Assembly: GCA_007258455.2 (NCBI GenBank)
Contig: VDFB02193867.1
Coordinates: forward strand, 569,784,656-569,848,655
From: Sequoia sempervirens
Taxonomy: Eukaryota > Streptophyta > Pinopsida > Cupressales > Cupressaceae
Length of the DNA stretch: 64,000 nucleotides
Direction: 5' to 3'
Positions 33,430 through 46,440 of the stretch are shown here, piece after piece. A program made the translations under genes and the position numbers. Position 1 is the first letter of the stretch. Every line of letters starts with the position of its first letter. The notes beneath the pieces are model-generated. The model ran no database searches and had not been told where the DNA came from. It saw only the letters and a program-made list of their open reading frames with translations.

Positions 33430-35900
33430 GTTTTAAATCTTGCAGGTTTAGATTTCGCACATAGGGGTGAATCCGCCCCCGAGGGGAAAATTTGCTAGTT
33501 ACAGAGGCAAATATGCATTAGACACAGGCGAACCTAACTCCGCCCTTCCATGAAAGGGGCAGACTTGAAACTAATAGGAGAAATCACTTGACATAGAGGC
33601 GGATATGTGGAGAGCTACTTGAATGGGTGATATTGCTAAGAACATAGGTGAATGTGCACAAGTTATAGAGATAGAATTGTATATGCCTCTCCACTCGATA
33701 GGAAACAATGACTTCGCCCATGCCCCCAAATAGGCGATCTTGACCTATAGACATGAGCGAACTTGTCTCACATAGAGGCGAATTAGTAATTATCTCAAAT
33801 CTTAATTTTTTCAATTAGAGCTAGAATTTGATTTTTGTTTTGGGTATTGACCAACTAACTTGTTTTTCAATGACTGTGGTATTTTACTAATGATTTGTGC
33901 AACATTGTCCCATGTTTGATGAAGACTGGTGATCGAAACTACTAATCTATTTTCTACGAGATGATCGGTCAAAGACCCATTAGTTAGCTGTATCTGTTGT
34001 TTTTCGCACTAATTTAGGCACATGTAGCTTAATTAAAGGGTCAATTAACATTTTTTGTTGTGCTTGGGAGAAAGTTGTTGATGTATCCACTACCCTTGCA
34101 CATTTCAGTCATCCTAGGTGACGAGAAATCATATCTTGTTCCAGTCCATTCTAGCCTACCTAGGAAGTGCTAGCATGTCTAAGCTCTCCCCTTGTGCTAT
34201 GTGCGAGCCTAGGGAAAATTTGAAGCATCTAGTATTTCCTTCCCTTAGCAGGACCTACCTTAGATTTCATCACTTAGGGGATGATCCCAACCATGTGTTA
34301 CTAGTGGGGTATATAAAGGCGAAAGAACTAAAGTTGTACCCCAATCCAATCACTTCGTGTCTAGCGAAGTATTGAAGATAGGGTGATACCTAGATAAGAT
34401 GTGCAGGATTAGTTTGAGTTTCTAGTACCTTGTTGGGGCTCTTGATCCACGCTCGTGATGGGCCAATGTTCACAATTGTGCCTCACATACCTAGCATATA
34501 TCGAGGACACACGAGATAGCCTATATACCCTAGATAGAGACTCGTGTTTTAGCTGTGGCTTGGTGTAGAGTAGGGAATGTGCACCATACCCCAAACTTAC
34601 TCACCACGTACTCCCTTGGGTTGAGATATAAATCCTTGTGGTGGATTATGATAGTCTCCGAGAGAGAGTGTGAAGGTGAGCCCATGATGTTTGTCGATGA
34701 CCCTATGCCATTGAATAGCTAGCTATTCACCTTCGCAAGAAAGTGTGATCCAGAGAACCACCTCAATATCATGGAGTATTAACCTTGGGTTGTCTGCCGA
34801 AGGTGGTGGGCCTACATAAAGTTTTTAAATCCTTAACACTAATTCTAGGATTGTGTCATTTGGCGTGTCTTCTTTGTGTGATAGTAGTGCTTGTTGTCAA
34901 TCTGAGTCAGTCCAGTCTTTCTATCTATTGTTTGCAATGTTTTCTATCCTTTGCCATAGTCTGTCTCTACCCTCAATGGTGAGTTTTCCTCTCATAGAGG
35001 AAAATTTTCATTGTGGATAGGTGATCCTACCCTACAAAGGGGCGATTCCGAGTCCTGGTCCAGTCTAGGTCATCCCTTAGGCGAGTCTGTCATTGTTAGG
35101 GGCGAATTTGCCTATGGGTCCCTTAGTTAGGTAACCCTGCGTCTGCCTATTACCTAGAATAGGAAAGTCTTCCCAACCCTTAGGAGAGTTTGTATCTAGT
35201 TTTTTACCCTTTGAGTCTTCCTATTATCTAAAAATAGGCAATCTTGTCACTTCCTTGGGTGAACCTATTGTCTGCAGGCATGATCCTGTGTCTAGTCTGA
35301 GTTATCCTTGTTTGACTATTCCTAGAATAGGTGATCTTTCCAAACTTTTAGGAAAATTCATGTATCATTTGCATCCATACATCCCCTAGAATAGGCGAAC
35401 CTGTTGTCCATAAGGGGCGAATCCATGTTCGTTCATACCATCCCTTTCCAAACAGTTCGGGTCATAGATGAATCCATTTGTCTGATAGGTGATCATGTCA
35501 TAGGAATCTTTATTTCTTGTCCATACATCCAAAGAAATAGGAAAAAATTTCTTCCCCCAATAGGCAATTTTGTGTGTCCATACATCCCAAGATAGAGGCA
35601 ATCCTACTTTCTAGATAGGCAATTTTTTCCATCGTGTTTGCCTATCTCTTTTGAGTCCCTTAAGATTTGGGTGATCTTGTGTCTTAGACAGACAATCTTG
35701 CATCCTAGATAGGTGAGTTTGTGTCTCATCCCCACCTATTTATTTTAGCGACCCTTAGACTTAGGTGATCTTGTGTCCTAGAAGGGCGATCTCATGACTT
35801 AGGAGAGTTTGCTTGACACAGAGCTGAATCTGTGGTATTTTGGATAGGTGAGCTTGTCACCTAGAGGGGAGAATTTGTCAAACATAGAGGTGTATGCATT
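33430..35900. repeat. Leader array of a degenerate GGCGAA / GGTGAT motif
   Basis: The untranslated leader is studded with TAGGCGAAC, GGGGCGAAT, TAGGTGATC and similar words, often followed by TTGTGTC or TTGTC. Examples lie near 33527, 33734, 33768, 33777, 35038, 35079, 35100, 35394, 35415, 35500, 35700, 35765 and 35784. In the densest part (about 34990-35900) they come every 20-60 bases. A stretch at about 33830-34980 has few of them. No long frame is open, so it is not an obvious protein repeat. Confidence 0.6.
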
Positions 35901-36605
35901 GCCCATAAAAAACTCTCAAGAGTTAATCCTTTGGGCCACTAAAAGCCTATTGTTTTCCAAGTTTGTTGTTGCAATAAATTTTTTTATTATTATCAACCAT
36001 CCACCTATAATCGTCATTTTAGCCCATTTGCATTTTCCAAAAGTCATCAATCCCTCAATCAAATCATATAGGTGCATCTTAGAACATCCCTAGATTGCAT
36101 ATCTATCATCGGTTCATCAATCCCAATCCCATAGACTTTGTTTTAAAGGTTTTTATCCAAGTTGGCTTAGGTGTCTAATCCTAATCATCATCCTTCTCAC
36201 TTGCTTAGGATTGTTATCCATCCCGAGTCAATAATCATCTATGGCCCAATCAACCTACTTCCATCTTGAGGTAGATTATGTGGCATAATTGTCCTTTTCT
36301 TCATCTAATCCAATCATCAACATCATTTTTCATCTAGTAAACCTCTGAACTTATTTTAGGGTCAACCTCATGAACTAATCCAATCAATCATCCAATCCTA
36401 TCAATTATCTACTCCTGTTGATCAACTTAACCGAATCCAATCCCATCTTATTCAACCCAATCTAATGAACCAATCAATCATTTGATCTAATCAATCCTTT
36501 AGTCATCACCTGGGTCAATCATTTAGGTGCATCCTAGAGCATAGTGTCATCTTAGTCACTTGGTAGTTCTACATTTTCATGCATGTTACCACCTGATTGC
36601 AAGCA

Positions 36606-36836
36606 AAGAAACTCATGGAAGAGCAACAAGCTCAAGGTACTTAGCCTCACATTCCTCAGGATCCCACCAAGGGTGGTTCATCACAATCCAATACTGAAAT
36701 CCACACTATGTCACCTCCTACTGACGAGAACATGGTAAACCAACTTGAGGTCACAATGAATGAATATCTTAACAATCCCATCAATGTCCAAATGATGGAT
36801 CGTCTCCTCAATGAGCATGGGGATAAAATCCTCGCC
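36606..36836 (+). pseudogene. Gag N-terminus, first copy (left half)
   Basis: Contains the ATG at 36615 (start MEEQQAQGT) and VTMNEYLNNPINVQMMDRLL. It is the upstream member of a tandem duplication of the gag start; the same sequence recurs at 39425-39660. The DNA transposon at 36837-39226 cuts it, and the right half continues at 39227. Confidence 0.7.
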
Positions 36837-39226
36837 GGGTGATCCCACAATAGTGGTTTACAATTTTTGGCCAAACTGGACACTGAAATTATTATTTTTA
36901 ACTAAATCTTCACATTTGGGCACCTATAGTGGCTAAACTGTGAGGAATTTGAAGATGATGCAAACTAAAGTCTCATCACATTTTGTCTGTAGATTCTATT
37001 TTTTTTTCAAAATTTTTGGAATCAGATTGCACTTTGGTGCAGGAGCACCTTGTTGCATTCAAGCCTCCGTGAGGCCAATATGTAAAAGAATGTTTAAAGA
37101 GTGCTTAGGGGTAATTCAATAAGGTCTTTCAAGACCATCTTAATATATTTGAGTCATTTGATAGGTATTTGGATAATTTATGTAGTCATTTTGTCTAATT
37201 TGCAAAAAGTGTCAAATGTTGTTAAATGACACATGAAGAAGTCAGTTGTCAAATTTGTCATAAGATTCAAGGGATTTAGATGTTTTAGGGTCCATTGGGA
37301 CTATCTAATATCATTTTAATTTTTTGGAGGGTCTTTGGAGTCAAAAATGCAAAAATTGCATATTTTGTAAAAAGTTGTTATATTGTAAAAATGCAAAAAA
37401 GTGCAAATGGTGGAGTCAAGTAGTTAGAAGGTTGGTTTGGGTCAGTTAGATGGGTTGGTTTTGATGTTCAAGGCTTATAAACAATTTATATGGTCGAATT
37501 AAAGGGTTAGTTGAAGATTTTGGTGAAAGGAAGAAAATGGAAGTTTCATTTTTCTGTATTTTTCAGTGAAATCTGTTGCTCCAGAGTTGTACGGACTTGT
37601 ACGGTTTAGTACATCCCTGAAACTTACATGGATGGAAAGATAATTGAATTTATGAAGTTTTTTGTTCTTACCAATTTTTTTAAAAATGTCTTCTAAGTGG
37701 TATAATGGCCGAATCTTCCCAGCAACCTGTTTAGAAATTAAGGTTCCAATTTTGAAGAAAAATTCATATCTTAAGTTTTTACCATTGAAAACTCTCAAAA
37801 ATTGGTTTGTAGGTCTGTTTTAATATTTTATTTGAGATTCCAAAGTTACAGGGGTGTATGTAAATGTTTGATAAGGTTTCAAGGAGGCCCTAGGCTGGAA
37901 AAGAGTGATTTTGTGTGAATATTGCATGCAAATGGTGGTTTAAAGCTAGGGTTTGTTAAAATAACATGAACAAAGGTTGGGTGAAGGTTCCTAATGGTTG
38001 TGCAGACCTATTTATGCCTGTTTGAAGTCATAACAAAGATAAATGGCTTGGGAAATGTAAATTTGCTTGTTGAAGGGGTCTAAATAGGCCTAAATGTTGA
38101 TTTGAACAATCTACTTTTAGATTTCACATTTTTGAGTTGTCAAACTTGGGAAATGATCTTGAATCAGTCATTTGCTATTGTTGAATGTGTTTTTCTGATT
38201 CTACAAGAATTGTTGTGCCTTAACTCTATTTTGGTATCTTGAAATCAAAGAAATTGTTAAGAAAGTTGCCTTGTAGAATGGGTGAATGAGTTGAAACCCA
38301 TTGTTGTGAAATATGTTCTGATAAGTTCAATTGTGAAATCCTCTTCCTCTGCATCACACTTCATTTTCCATCTCCCACAAAAATTGGTTTTTTTCAAAAA
38401 ACAAGATTTTTAAAAAGTGACGCACACCGTATAACGCATAAATTTTTTTCCATGAAGGATAAAATTCTAATTATTTCAAATTTAGATTTGTAACTCTAAT
38501 ATCTAGTGCTTCCACTTGGTTAGATAGTTTTTTATTGAATATTTTTTCTTTAACCAAGTTTTGAAGTCAAACCAATTACAATTCAAACATAGTGCTATCA
38601 TATAATGCATAACTTTTTTTGTATATCTCGAAATTCAATTTTTTTTTTGTTGGATCAAGGACTTCAATATCTAGTGCACTCATATTTTTCAAAATATTTT
38701 TTTGATAATCTGCTATTTTTCCACATGTGTAGAACAAAGACCTTCATTTTTGATGAAAAACCTATGTTTAATAAAACTAAAAAAACAAATACATAATAAA
38801 ACCAATAAATATTAAAATTATATTTGTTGGATAGCTCATTCTGAGGACTACTTGATTCCAATTGGGTTTGTGAAGATTCCTCCATTTTCATCATCAACCT
38901 TCGAAGTGTAACAATTTAGGTTTTTTTTAGAACAAGGTAAAAAATCAAGGAAAAGGGGGGTTAGCTATAACTAGGGGGTTCTAGCGAACCCCTAGGGGTT
39001 CGAGTGAACCAAGGTTCATTCGAACCCCCTTCAATATGCATTTTTATTTTGTCTTTTGGGTGGGAAATGTGGGCCCAGTAATTAATGGGTTCGCTTGAAC
39101 CCCTTTTTGGTTCGGTCAAACTGGCAGGTTCATTCGAACCCTTAAAACCATTTTTTTTTTATGGGGTCATTTTTTCTCAGTTTTCCTCCCTCCATCAAAT
39201 TGTAAACCACTATTGTGGCTTCACCC
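36837..39226. mobile_element. DNA transposon with terminal inverted repeats, no transposase
   Basis: The left end reads GGGTGATCCCACAATAGTGG and the right end is its near-perfect inverse (27 of about 30 bases). The ends continue with GTTTACAATTT in both. The second gag copy at 39640-39675 is the empty site and shows that nothing but the element was gained, with an imperfect duplication of about 7-9 bp (CCTCGCC before, CCTCTAC after). The GGG-type ends and duplication length suggest a Mutator-like or hAT-like family; I cannot decide. No transposase-like ORF is visible, so it is non-autonomous. Confidence 0.75.
38970..39145. repeat. Cluster of GGTTCG...TGAACC palindromes
   Basis: The longest is 38995-39028, two 16-base arms (15 matching) around AA. 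A second is GGGTTCGCTTGAACCC near 39087, and single arms recur (CTAGCGAACCCC, GGTTCGGTCAAAC, GGTTCATTCGAACCC). They lie inside the DNA transposon close to its right terminus. Confidence 0.7.
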
Positions 39227-39424
39227 CTCTACATTTCTCTTGAAAGGTGTCAAGCCACCATCGGGGTTTGAATTATCCAAGTATGTCAACATTACACCTC
39301 CTGCGCCCCTGGTGCTGCAAGATCCTCAAAATTCATAGAATAATCCAGACAATTCATACATCCCTGAGGGTCCACCACAAGAAATTCATTACAAAATAGT
39401 AGGCCCAAGGTACTCAAACAAAAA
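39227..39424 (+). pseudogene. Gag N-terminus, first copy (right half)
   Basis: Continues the first gag copy after the DNA transposon, with PSGFELSKYVNITPPAPLVLQ-like coding and PQNS before a stop. It runs into the second copy at about 39425, so the duplicated unit is roughly 420 bp. Confidence 0.65.
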
Positions 39425-42400
39425 GAAACTCATGGCAGAACAACAGGTCCAAGGTACTTAGCCTCACATTCCTTAGGATCCCACCAATAGTGGTTCATCG
39501 CAATCCAATATTGAAATCCACACTACGTCACCTCCTACTAACGAGAGCATGGTCAACCAACCTAAGGTCACAATGGATGAATATCTTAACAATCCTATCA
39601 ATGTCCAAATGATGGATCATCTCCTCAATGAGGATGGAGATAAAATCCTCGCCACATTGCTCCTAAAAGGTTTCAAGCCATTGTCGGGGTTCAACTTATC
39701 CAAATATGTCAACATTACACCTCCTACGCCCTTGGTGCTGCAAGATCCTCAAAATTCATAGAATATTCTAGGCAATTCATATATCCTTGAGGGTCCACCA
39801 CAAGAGGGTTGGTATAAAACATGATTTAGAAATGCTATGCTTTATCAAGTCGTACCTCCTTGTACCACCTCCTTGGGTTCCAATTTTGGTTATGGGAGCA
39901 CTTGATCCAAACATTCCCCAAGGCCCTAATCCTAACAATCCTCTTGGTATTGGTTTGCCACAGGGTCTCCCCAATTCTCCAAGTGTGAACATGCCATGAG
40001 GCTCAACCCCCGTACCATCTACACCACCTCTCTCGTCTAACCAACCGGGTCAACTACCAAGAAATACTAGGGGAAATCCTTTTGTTGTGCCACCTCCACC
40101 TCTTGGAGCTATACCTACATCAAACTTACTGCCACCTCCATTCAAATCTCAACAACCGTCTCAGGGAAATATCCCATCCTTGCACCAACCTCAGGGTAAC
40201 CCACAGCAGGCACCCCCATTGCAACTACCTCATCAGCAACCACCATAACAACCCTCATCTCATCTTCCACAACATACCTCAATTCCTTTGCAACCTCCAC
40301 ATCAAGCATAGGTTACTTCACAACATCAGCAACAACCTCCACACTAGTCGCAAGGTGTCCCATTGCAAGTTCCTCAGCAATCAAAGATGCCTACTCACCA
40401 ACCAACATCATCTTATCAATTACCTCCTCATCAACCACAAGTCCCTCAACAACTCAAATCCCATCTCAACCTCATTATCAACAACCACTGTCCTACCAAC
40501 AAGCACCTCATAATACACAAGTCCTGACACAATCACATCAATCCTTCTAACAAATGCTAGGAAACCCAACTTCTCAATACCTGTATCACCCATTAAGCAC
40601 GCATACTACATATGCCTCCCCATCCAGTCCTAATCCCAATTATCCTTATCACAAACCCCAACAATCCTAGCACTAGTCATCTTACACAAATCCCCAACAA
40701 TCACAACAGAATCCTTATTATCAACAATCCAATCTGCAACAACCTTCATATGCTTCCCAACAACCAACTATTGCTTACAATTATCAATCAAATATGTACT
40801 ACTCCTAATAGCATCCATCATATCAGTAGGGTGCCTCCACCTCATACTACCAAGTGCCTCCATCATATCAAAAGGGTGCCTCTTCTTCATATTATCAAAA
40901 TCCATCATATCAACAACCTCATGCTACCTCCCCAATCCACTTATCCCAATCAATATTAGCAAACTCTTTCACATTTTCCTCCGCCATCATACGATCAAAC
41001 CATCACGGCTCCATCTACATCATATCAGCAATATGCTCCTTATAACTAGTCCAATTTGACCAATCCTTCATCATTCCCACCTATCAATAAGGAGTGGGAA
41101 GAGATAAAAGCCATGTTAAAAGACTTACAAGTAGGGACATCCAAAAATTCTTTCAAATTTGATGAGATTTTCCCTTATCCATTTGATCCCTTGATTTTGC
41201 TTATTCCTTTTCCTAAGCATTTTGAAATGCCAAAGTTTGACAAATACAAAGGAACAAAGGACCCAAAGAACCATCTATAGGAATTCTACACACATTTCCA
41301 AGAAGTCTTGCATAATGAAAATTATCTCTTGAGATTATTCCCTAGAAGTTTGACAGGGGTAGCTCTAGAGTGGTTTATGGGTCTCCCAAAGGGATCAATC
41401 TCTTCTTTTGAGGATCTTTTAGAGAAATTCATCGCACACTTCTCCTTAAACTTGGAGGACATTGATACCTTAGATATTCTGAAAGAAAAAAAATGTGAGG
41501 GAGAAACCTTTGTAAGCTACCTACAAAGGTGGCACGCCTTGGCTAGTCGTTTGAAATTCCATCTCAATGAGAAGGACATGGTTACCATTTTCGTTGCAAA
41601 TGCCCATCTAGATATGACACATAATCTCAATCTTCATTGTGTCACAACATTTTTTAGAGGTCATAGAAAAAGGCACTATCATTGAGAGGGTGCTCTTTCT
41701 AAGGGACAAATCAAAATCTATAACCTAGACAAGGATAAGTCATTTGGAGACAAGTCCTGTTACTGGAATAAAAATAAGAATGTTGTCAATGATGGTGTCA
41801 CTAATACCAAGCATGTCCAAATATCCAACACCTCTCAAAGGTCGCTATATGTCCCCAATCCACCATTAGTTTCTAACATCATATCTGTGCCATAGGGGGC
41901 ACCACGTCCTCCCCAATAGTCCAATCAATGGAATCAAGGGAACAATAAATGCTCATTCACCCCTTTGGTAGAATCCTTAGCTATTTTTCTTAATAGGATC
42001 CTACAAGTGAGTTATCTAGTCACTTATCTTGTGACTAAGCTTTTTGATGAGTCCAAACCAAAGGCTGCTTGGTATAGGGAAAATGAATACTGTGATTTCC
42101 AAAAAATTAAGGGTCATTCCACTAACAAGGGTCAGGGACCTAAAACGTATATCCAAGATCTCATAGATCGAAGAGATATAGTAGTGGATGCCAATTAGGT
42201 GACACCGTCCAATGCCCGACTACAAATATATCAAAACACTTTCCCAAAGCACAATCAAGTTCCCAGTATGTCCAATGCTAATCTTGGGTCTAGCAATAAC
42301 AATAATCAAAATAACAACATGAACAATATATGCTATAAGAATGTACCCTATAACTATGATGGCATAGTTATGTGCATTAGCCAAGTAAAGCCCCATGTAT

Positions 42401-42730
42401 CCATGATTCATGTTAAAGGAAAAGACCCAAAATGTGTTGTTACAACTTGTTGCACCCACATATCTGTCCCTAGGCCTTCCTCGTCATTCTATCCAACTCC
42501 TATGAGCTTGAAATATAATATTCTTGATCATCTCAGAATGACCTCTGCTCAAATATCCATCTTGGATTTGCTTAAGTATTCCCCTATCCATCAGGAAATC
42601 CTCACCAAAGCTCTTCAGGACACACACGTGCCTAATGATATAGATCCTACTCAATTTCAAGCCTTAGTAGGACATTTGTCATCCACATATCAGCTAGGCT
42701 TCAGTCAAAATTATGTGTCATTCATCAATT
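39425..42730 (+). pseudogene. Gag of plus-strand gypsy element
   Basis: The start is the ATG at 39432 (MAEQQVQGT), followed by early stops. An open part reads VTMDEYLNNPINVQMMDHLL and LSKYVNITPPTPLVLQ. Next is a Gln/Pro-rich low-complexity region (about 40020-41050, repeated CAACC and CATATCA). The capsid-type core (Retrotrans_gag) is at 41056-41685: FEMPKFDKYKGTKDPKNHL, then LLRLFPRSLTGVALEWFMGL, SFEDLLEKFIAHFS and ETFVSYLQRWHALASRL. The tail at 42199-42730 is Asn/Gln-rich. No CCHC knuckle is visible. Stops and frame changes near 41280, 41690 and 42200 disable it. Confidence 0.8.
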
Positions 42731-43145
42731 CAAACCATAATTGCCCCCTGCACATTGAAGTCCTTGTAGCCTGCCATAGAGTGAAAATGGTCCTGGTAGA
42801 TAATGGATCTGCCCACCTCTGTACACTAAAGTTCATAAAATAGGTAGGGTACACCCATGCTGAATTGAATAATTAGATTTTCACCATCAAAGCCTATGAT
42901 AATGCAGAAAGAGACTCTAAAGGAATCATTTGTCTTCCTATTCAGGTTGGACCTATTGTATAGTACACCATGTGCCATGTCCTTGATCTGGACCTCTCAT
43001 ACAATCTCCTGCTTGGCCACACATGGATCCATGCCATGCAGGCCATTCCATTCACTTACCATCAATGTGTAAAGTTCCCATTGAATGGGATGGAAGTAAC
43101 CATACATGCTAATCCACAACCTTTGAATATTGTTGTGCTTTAGAA
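42731..43145 (+). pseudogene. Aspartic protease domain of plus-strand gypsy element
   Basis: The active-site strand reads MVLVDNGSAHLCTLKFIK, in which D-N-G-S replaces the usual D-S/T-G; this variant is common in plant Tat-lineage elements. The second half, LSYNLLLGHTWIHAMQAIPF and YHQCVKFPLNG, is the conserved end of the fold. Three stops lie between the halves. It is fused in order behind gag and before RT. Confidence 0.75.
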
Positions 43146-44139
43146 GCTTCCTTCCCCCACTCCCACTATTGTCCAAGAGTTGAAATGGGGGCACCTCAGG
43201 AATCCTCTTCTAATCCATTCTCTAACCCATCATCCACTACATCATCCATTCCATCATCGACATCTGAATCCACAATCACCAAAGTCCAGATCATAGATAA
43301 AGGCTGTGGGGAATATGAGATGCACACAACTCTAAATGTGGAAACCATGCCACCATCTCCTCATACTTATGGCCAACCCTCTCAATCTACACCAAAAGAA
43401 GAAGAGAAGATGATAATACTCAGCTCTAAGAACATGGGGTTTAGCACTTTTTGATCCCCAAGAATATGAAAAGATCAACTAGATGATGATATTAGTCAGT
43501 GGATATACAAAGATGAACTCGAGCCTTTTCCCCCTCCTATTGAGTATTTCCAAGAGACTTATCCTCATGCATCCAAGTTAGCTGAAAAATACAATTATTA
43601 GGGGGGGTCTTGGTGTAGAAGAACAAGGAAGACTACAACCTATTGACACACCTGTGCGACCTAGACATTTGGGCTTAGGCTATGATAAGAAGCAAAATGG
43701 TCTTGCACCATCAACTAGTACCTCTAATAATGTCAATGCAGATAATGATTTCATGGATGACATAGCGGAAGAAGAGGCCATCATACTTGCATATGATGAC
43801 GTTGATCTCCCTTCCCTATTTGATTTCTTTTCTGTCTTTACCATTAGCCTTTCCCTTCACCATCCTAACCTTATTGATTGGGACTTATGGAGTAGTGCAC
43901 CTATTGAAACTTTTCCTTTAGTGGACACTTATGTACATCTCATAGGATTGGGGGAAGATGAACACCCTAACCGCAAAAGTAAAAAGAGTCAAAATACAAA
44001 AGGGTCATCTAGTGAAAACCTCTCTAAGGCACTTCCTGACTGATCAAAAGTAAAAACAAGGGATATATCGAACATTGAAAACCTCGATGAGGCACTGGAG
44101 GATGGGGATGTTCATCTTCCCCTTGTAGGAGTTCACTTG
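43146..44139 (+). pseudogene. Protease-RT linker of plus-strand gypsy element
   Basis: Frames at 43185-43454 and 43654-44043 carry Ser/Pro- and Asp/Glu-rich sequence without enzyme motifs (for example DEHPNRKSKKSQ and NIENLDEALEDGD), typical of the poorly conserved linker before RT in this group. It reads up to 44139, where the 8.25 kb insertion begins, and continues in frame at 52391 (VHLSE / SSILIEEM). Confidence 0.6.
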
Positions 44140-44987
44140 TGTTGATGGGTTTTTTTGCATTTCTCAACATAGGCACAACATAAATGCTCCACCTCTCTTG
44201 AAAGGTAGAAATCTGCAAACAAGTTCCAAATTACTACCATAAGGTCTCTTGAGTGTTAGGTCATGACAATGCTTGGAATAATTTAGTTGGTTGATGTGAT
44301 TTGCTAGTAATCACAGGTTGGCCTTTATGGCTTACAAAGCATAGGAATTTGGGTCTGCAAATGGAGTTTCAAGGTGTTGGAAATGAATGAATAGTGGTTG
44401 CTCACTCAAAACAACAATCTAAAACTCACCATATTCATCAAATTTAGTACTATATTGATGCTTGGAATCCTATACTAATGAAGTTTCAAAAACAACAACA
44501 AAAGGGAAAGGGTTGAGAAAGTTATTCTAGATATAAGCCATGAATGAACAGTAACAATGGAGGCTGCTACAGTAGAAAAAATTCCTAAACTGGGTTTTTC
44601 TTGACCAAGAGAAGCCTACAACTACACAAAACTAGTGCAATCTTCTAAGGACTACAGACTTTCAGATTGTACATGCACTTCATGAAAATACAATTGAACT
44701 AAGTTGCGACAATGAAATGAGGAAGCCTATGTTGACTTTGCATAGTAGCTTGTCATCAACAAGTGCCAAAAGTATGGGCTAGAAATTCATCAAATACCAT
44801 AACAACAAACACCATTATCACATCCATTCAAGAAAATAACAACTAAATCTAACATGGAAGTTGAACCATGCATGCATAATGAACAAACACAAAAGAAACA
44901 TTCATAAAATCATGCAATGCTTGTCTCTATTGCTACAAAATGCCCTTTACACCAGTTCTCCAACACTTACAAATGAGGATCAAGCCC

Positions 44988-44997
44988 CTATTTATAG
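44988..44997 (-). promoter_or_regulatory. TATA box in the 8.25 kb insertion
   Basis: The minus strand reads CTATAAATAGGGGCTTG, with a purine/CAT-containing start region downstream. It is the only promoter-like signal I trust in this insertion. Confidence 0.45.
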
Positions 44998-46440
44998 TTG
45001 TCCAAAGGCAAAATGAATGGCCAAGATCAATTTACATTGTGTGATCCATATTTGATACAAGTTAGGGTTTCACCTACCCCCAATAAATAGTAATTTTAAA
45101 ATACATTCTTTGTATTTTCCCTATTTCGTCCTTTAGTGGCTTGGCATTGTAGCAAATTTTTCCTGTAGATATTTTCTAGGTTGTGGCTGAAAACTATGGA
45201 AATCTACCCTCTAATGTGTTCACGGTATTTCATTTGATTGAACAAATCCTCTTGCAGATTTGTATTACTGGAGAACATATTTGTTGCTCCTGGTCTTGTG
45301 GGACAACTCCTAACAAATCATGATCATTTGGATAGCCTTTTAATTTCTTGGCAGTGACTTCAGATGTTAATTGGTCCCCATGTAAGTTGGTCATTCTTAA
45401 CAAACCAGTCATCATTTGGAGGACATCCATTTGTTGGCAATCCTTTGGTGTTCCCTTTTAACCAGAGCCCTGCATGAAGAAATAAATCAAATTAGGGTCA
45501 TACAAATGATCCACTACCTATAGTGATATGAAATTTCTTAAATTCCTTGTAATGGTTATTCAACTCACTTTAATTACTCACTTCACCAATCTTTAAAATT
45601 TAAAGGGGAAATAACATTTGTCTAACCATACAACTCTTGCTTTCTTAGAGATTTTCTTGTCATAGTCCAAATAATAATGCACACTAGGACTACCATTCAT
45701 CCACCTAGATTATTCATTCTCCTTATTTGTAGATTTACCTCACCCTATTGTTGAGAATTGTTTCTTAGATGCACAAGATCACTATGTAAGAATGTTGTGT
45801 GCGACAACCATAAAGAGAATAGTGGACCTAGTGGCTTCCTTCGTAGTATGAAAACTTGCAATAGAGAAGAGGATGTAGAAACCCAATGTAGAATGGTCGA
45901 GGACGACGACATAGGGCCGATGACCACCCATATGTTAGGGCCACAAAGGTCAATTGTATGGGACCTCCATAAAATGAGTAATAGGTGTTAACGTTCTTAG
46001 ATATTCACAATCATTTATCCCATCCAAACCTTCATCCATCCAATCATCCCCATGTAGTTATTTATGTGGCCATCTAATGTTTTCAAAGCCACCACCCTTG
46101 AATCCCTTCTTCATTTGAGGGGGATCTTGTCATGCATGTGAGGATATGTAAATTGATGGAATTCCCTACAGTGCGCGGAGATGAATCACGATCTCACCGT
46201 TACTCAATCCCATAATGCTCTTCCATAGAAAAAGAGCTTTGTGGACCCACTTTAATAATCATAACTAAATCAGGGAAGGATGCCTGACTATTGGCTAAAG
46301 AATTACGTATTAAACTCTCATTAATTTTCTTCCCTGTTCATAAACTTTCTCGCGACAATAATTGCGAGATTATTATTATTTTTCTTTTGGTATATGTCTA
46401 CAAAGATCCTCCACCCAATCCTCATTTAGGAAAGAAAACT

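Noticed and set aside
34118..34375. 85-codon leader ORF of the plus-strand gypsy element
   Set aside because: No motif, starts far upstream of gag, and is in untranslated leader sequence; not supported as a gene.
38995..39028. tRNA gene, because GGTTCGA resembles the tRNA B box
   Set aside because: No cloverleaf, anticodon arm or A box; the motif is part of a symmetric palindrome.
40082..40959. Long His/Asn/Leu-rich plus-strand frames
   Set aside because: These are off-frame readings of the Gln/Pro-rich repeat of gag; the repeat keeps several frames open.
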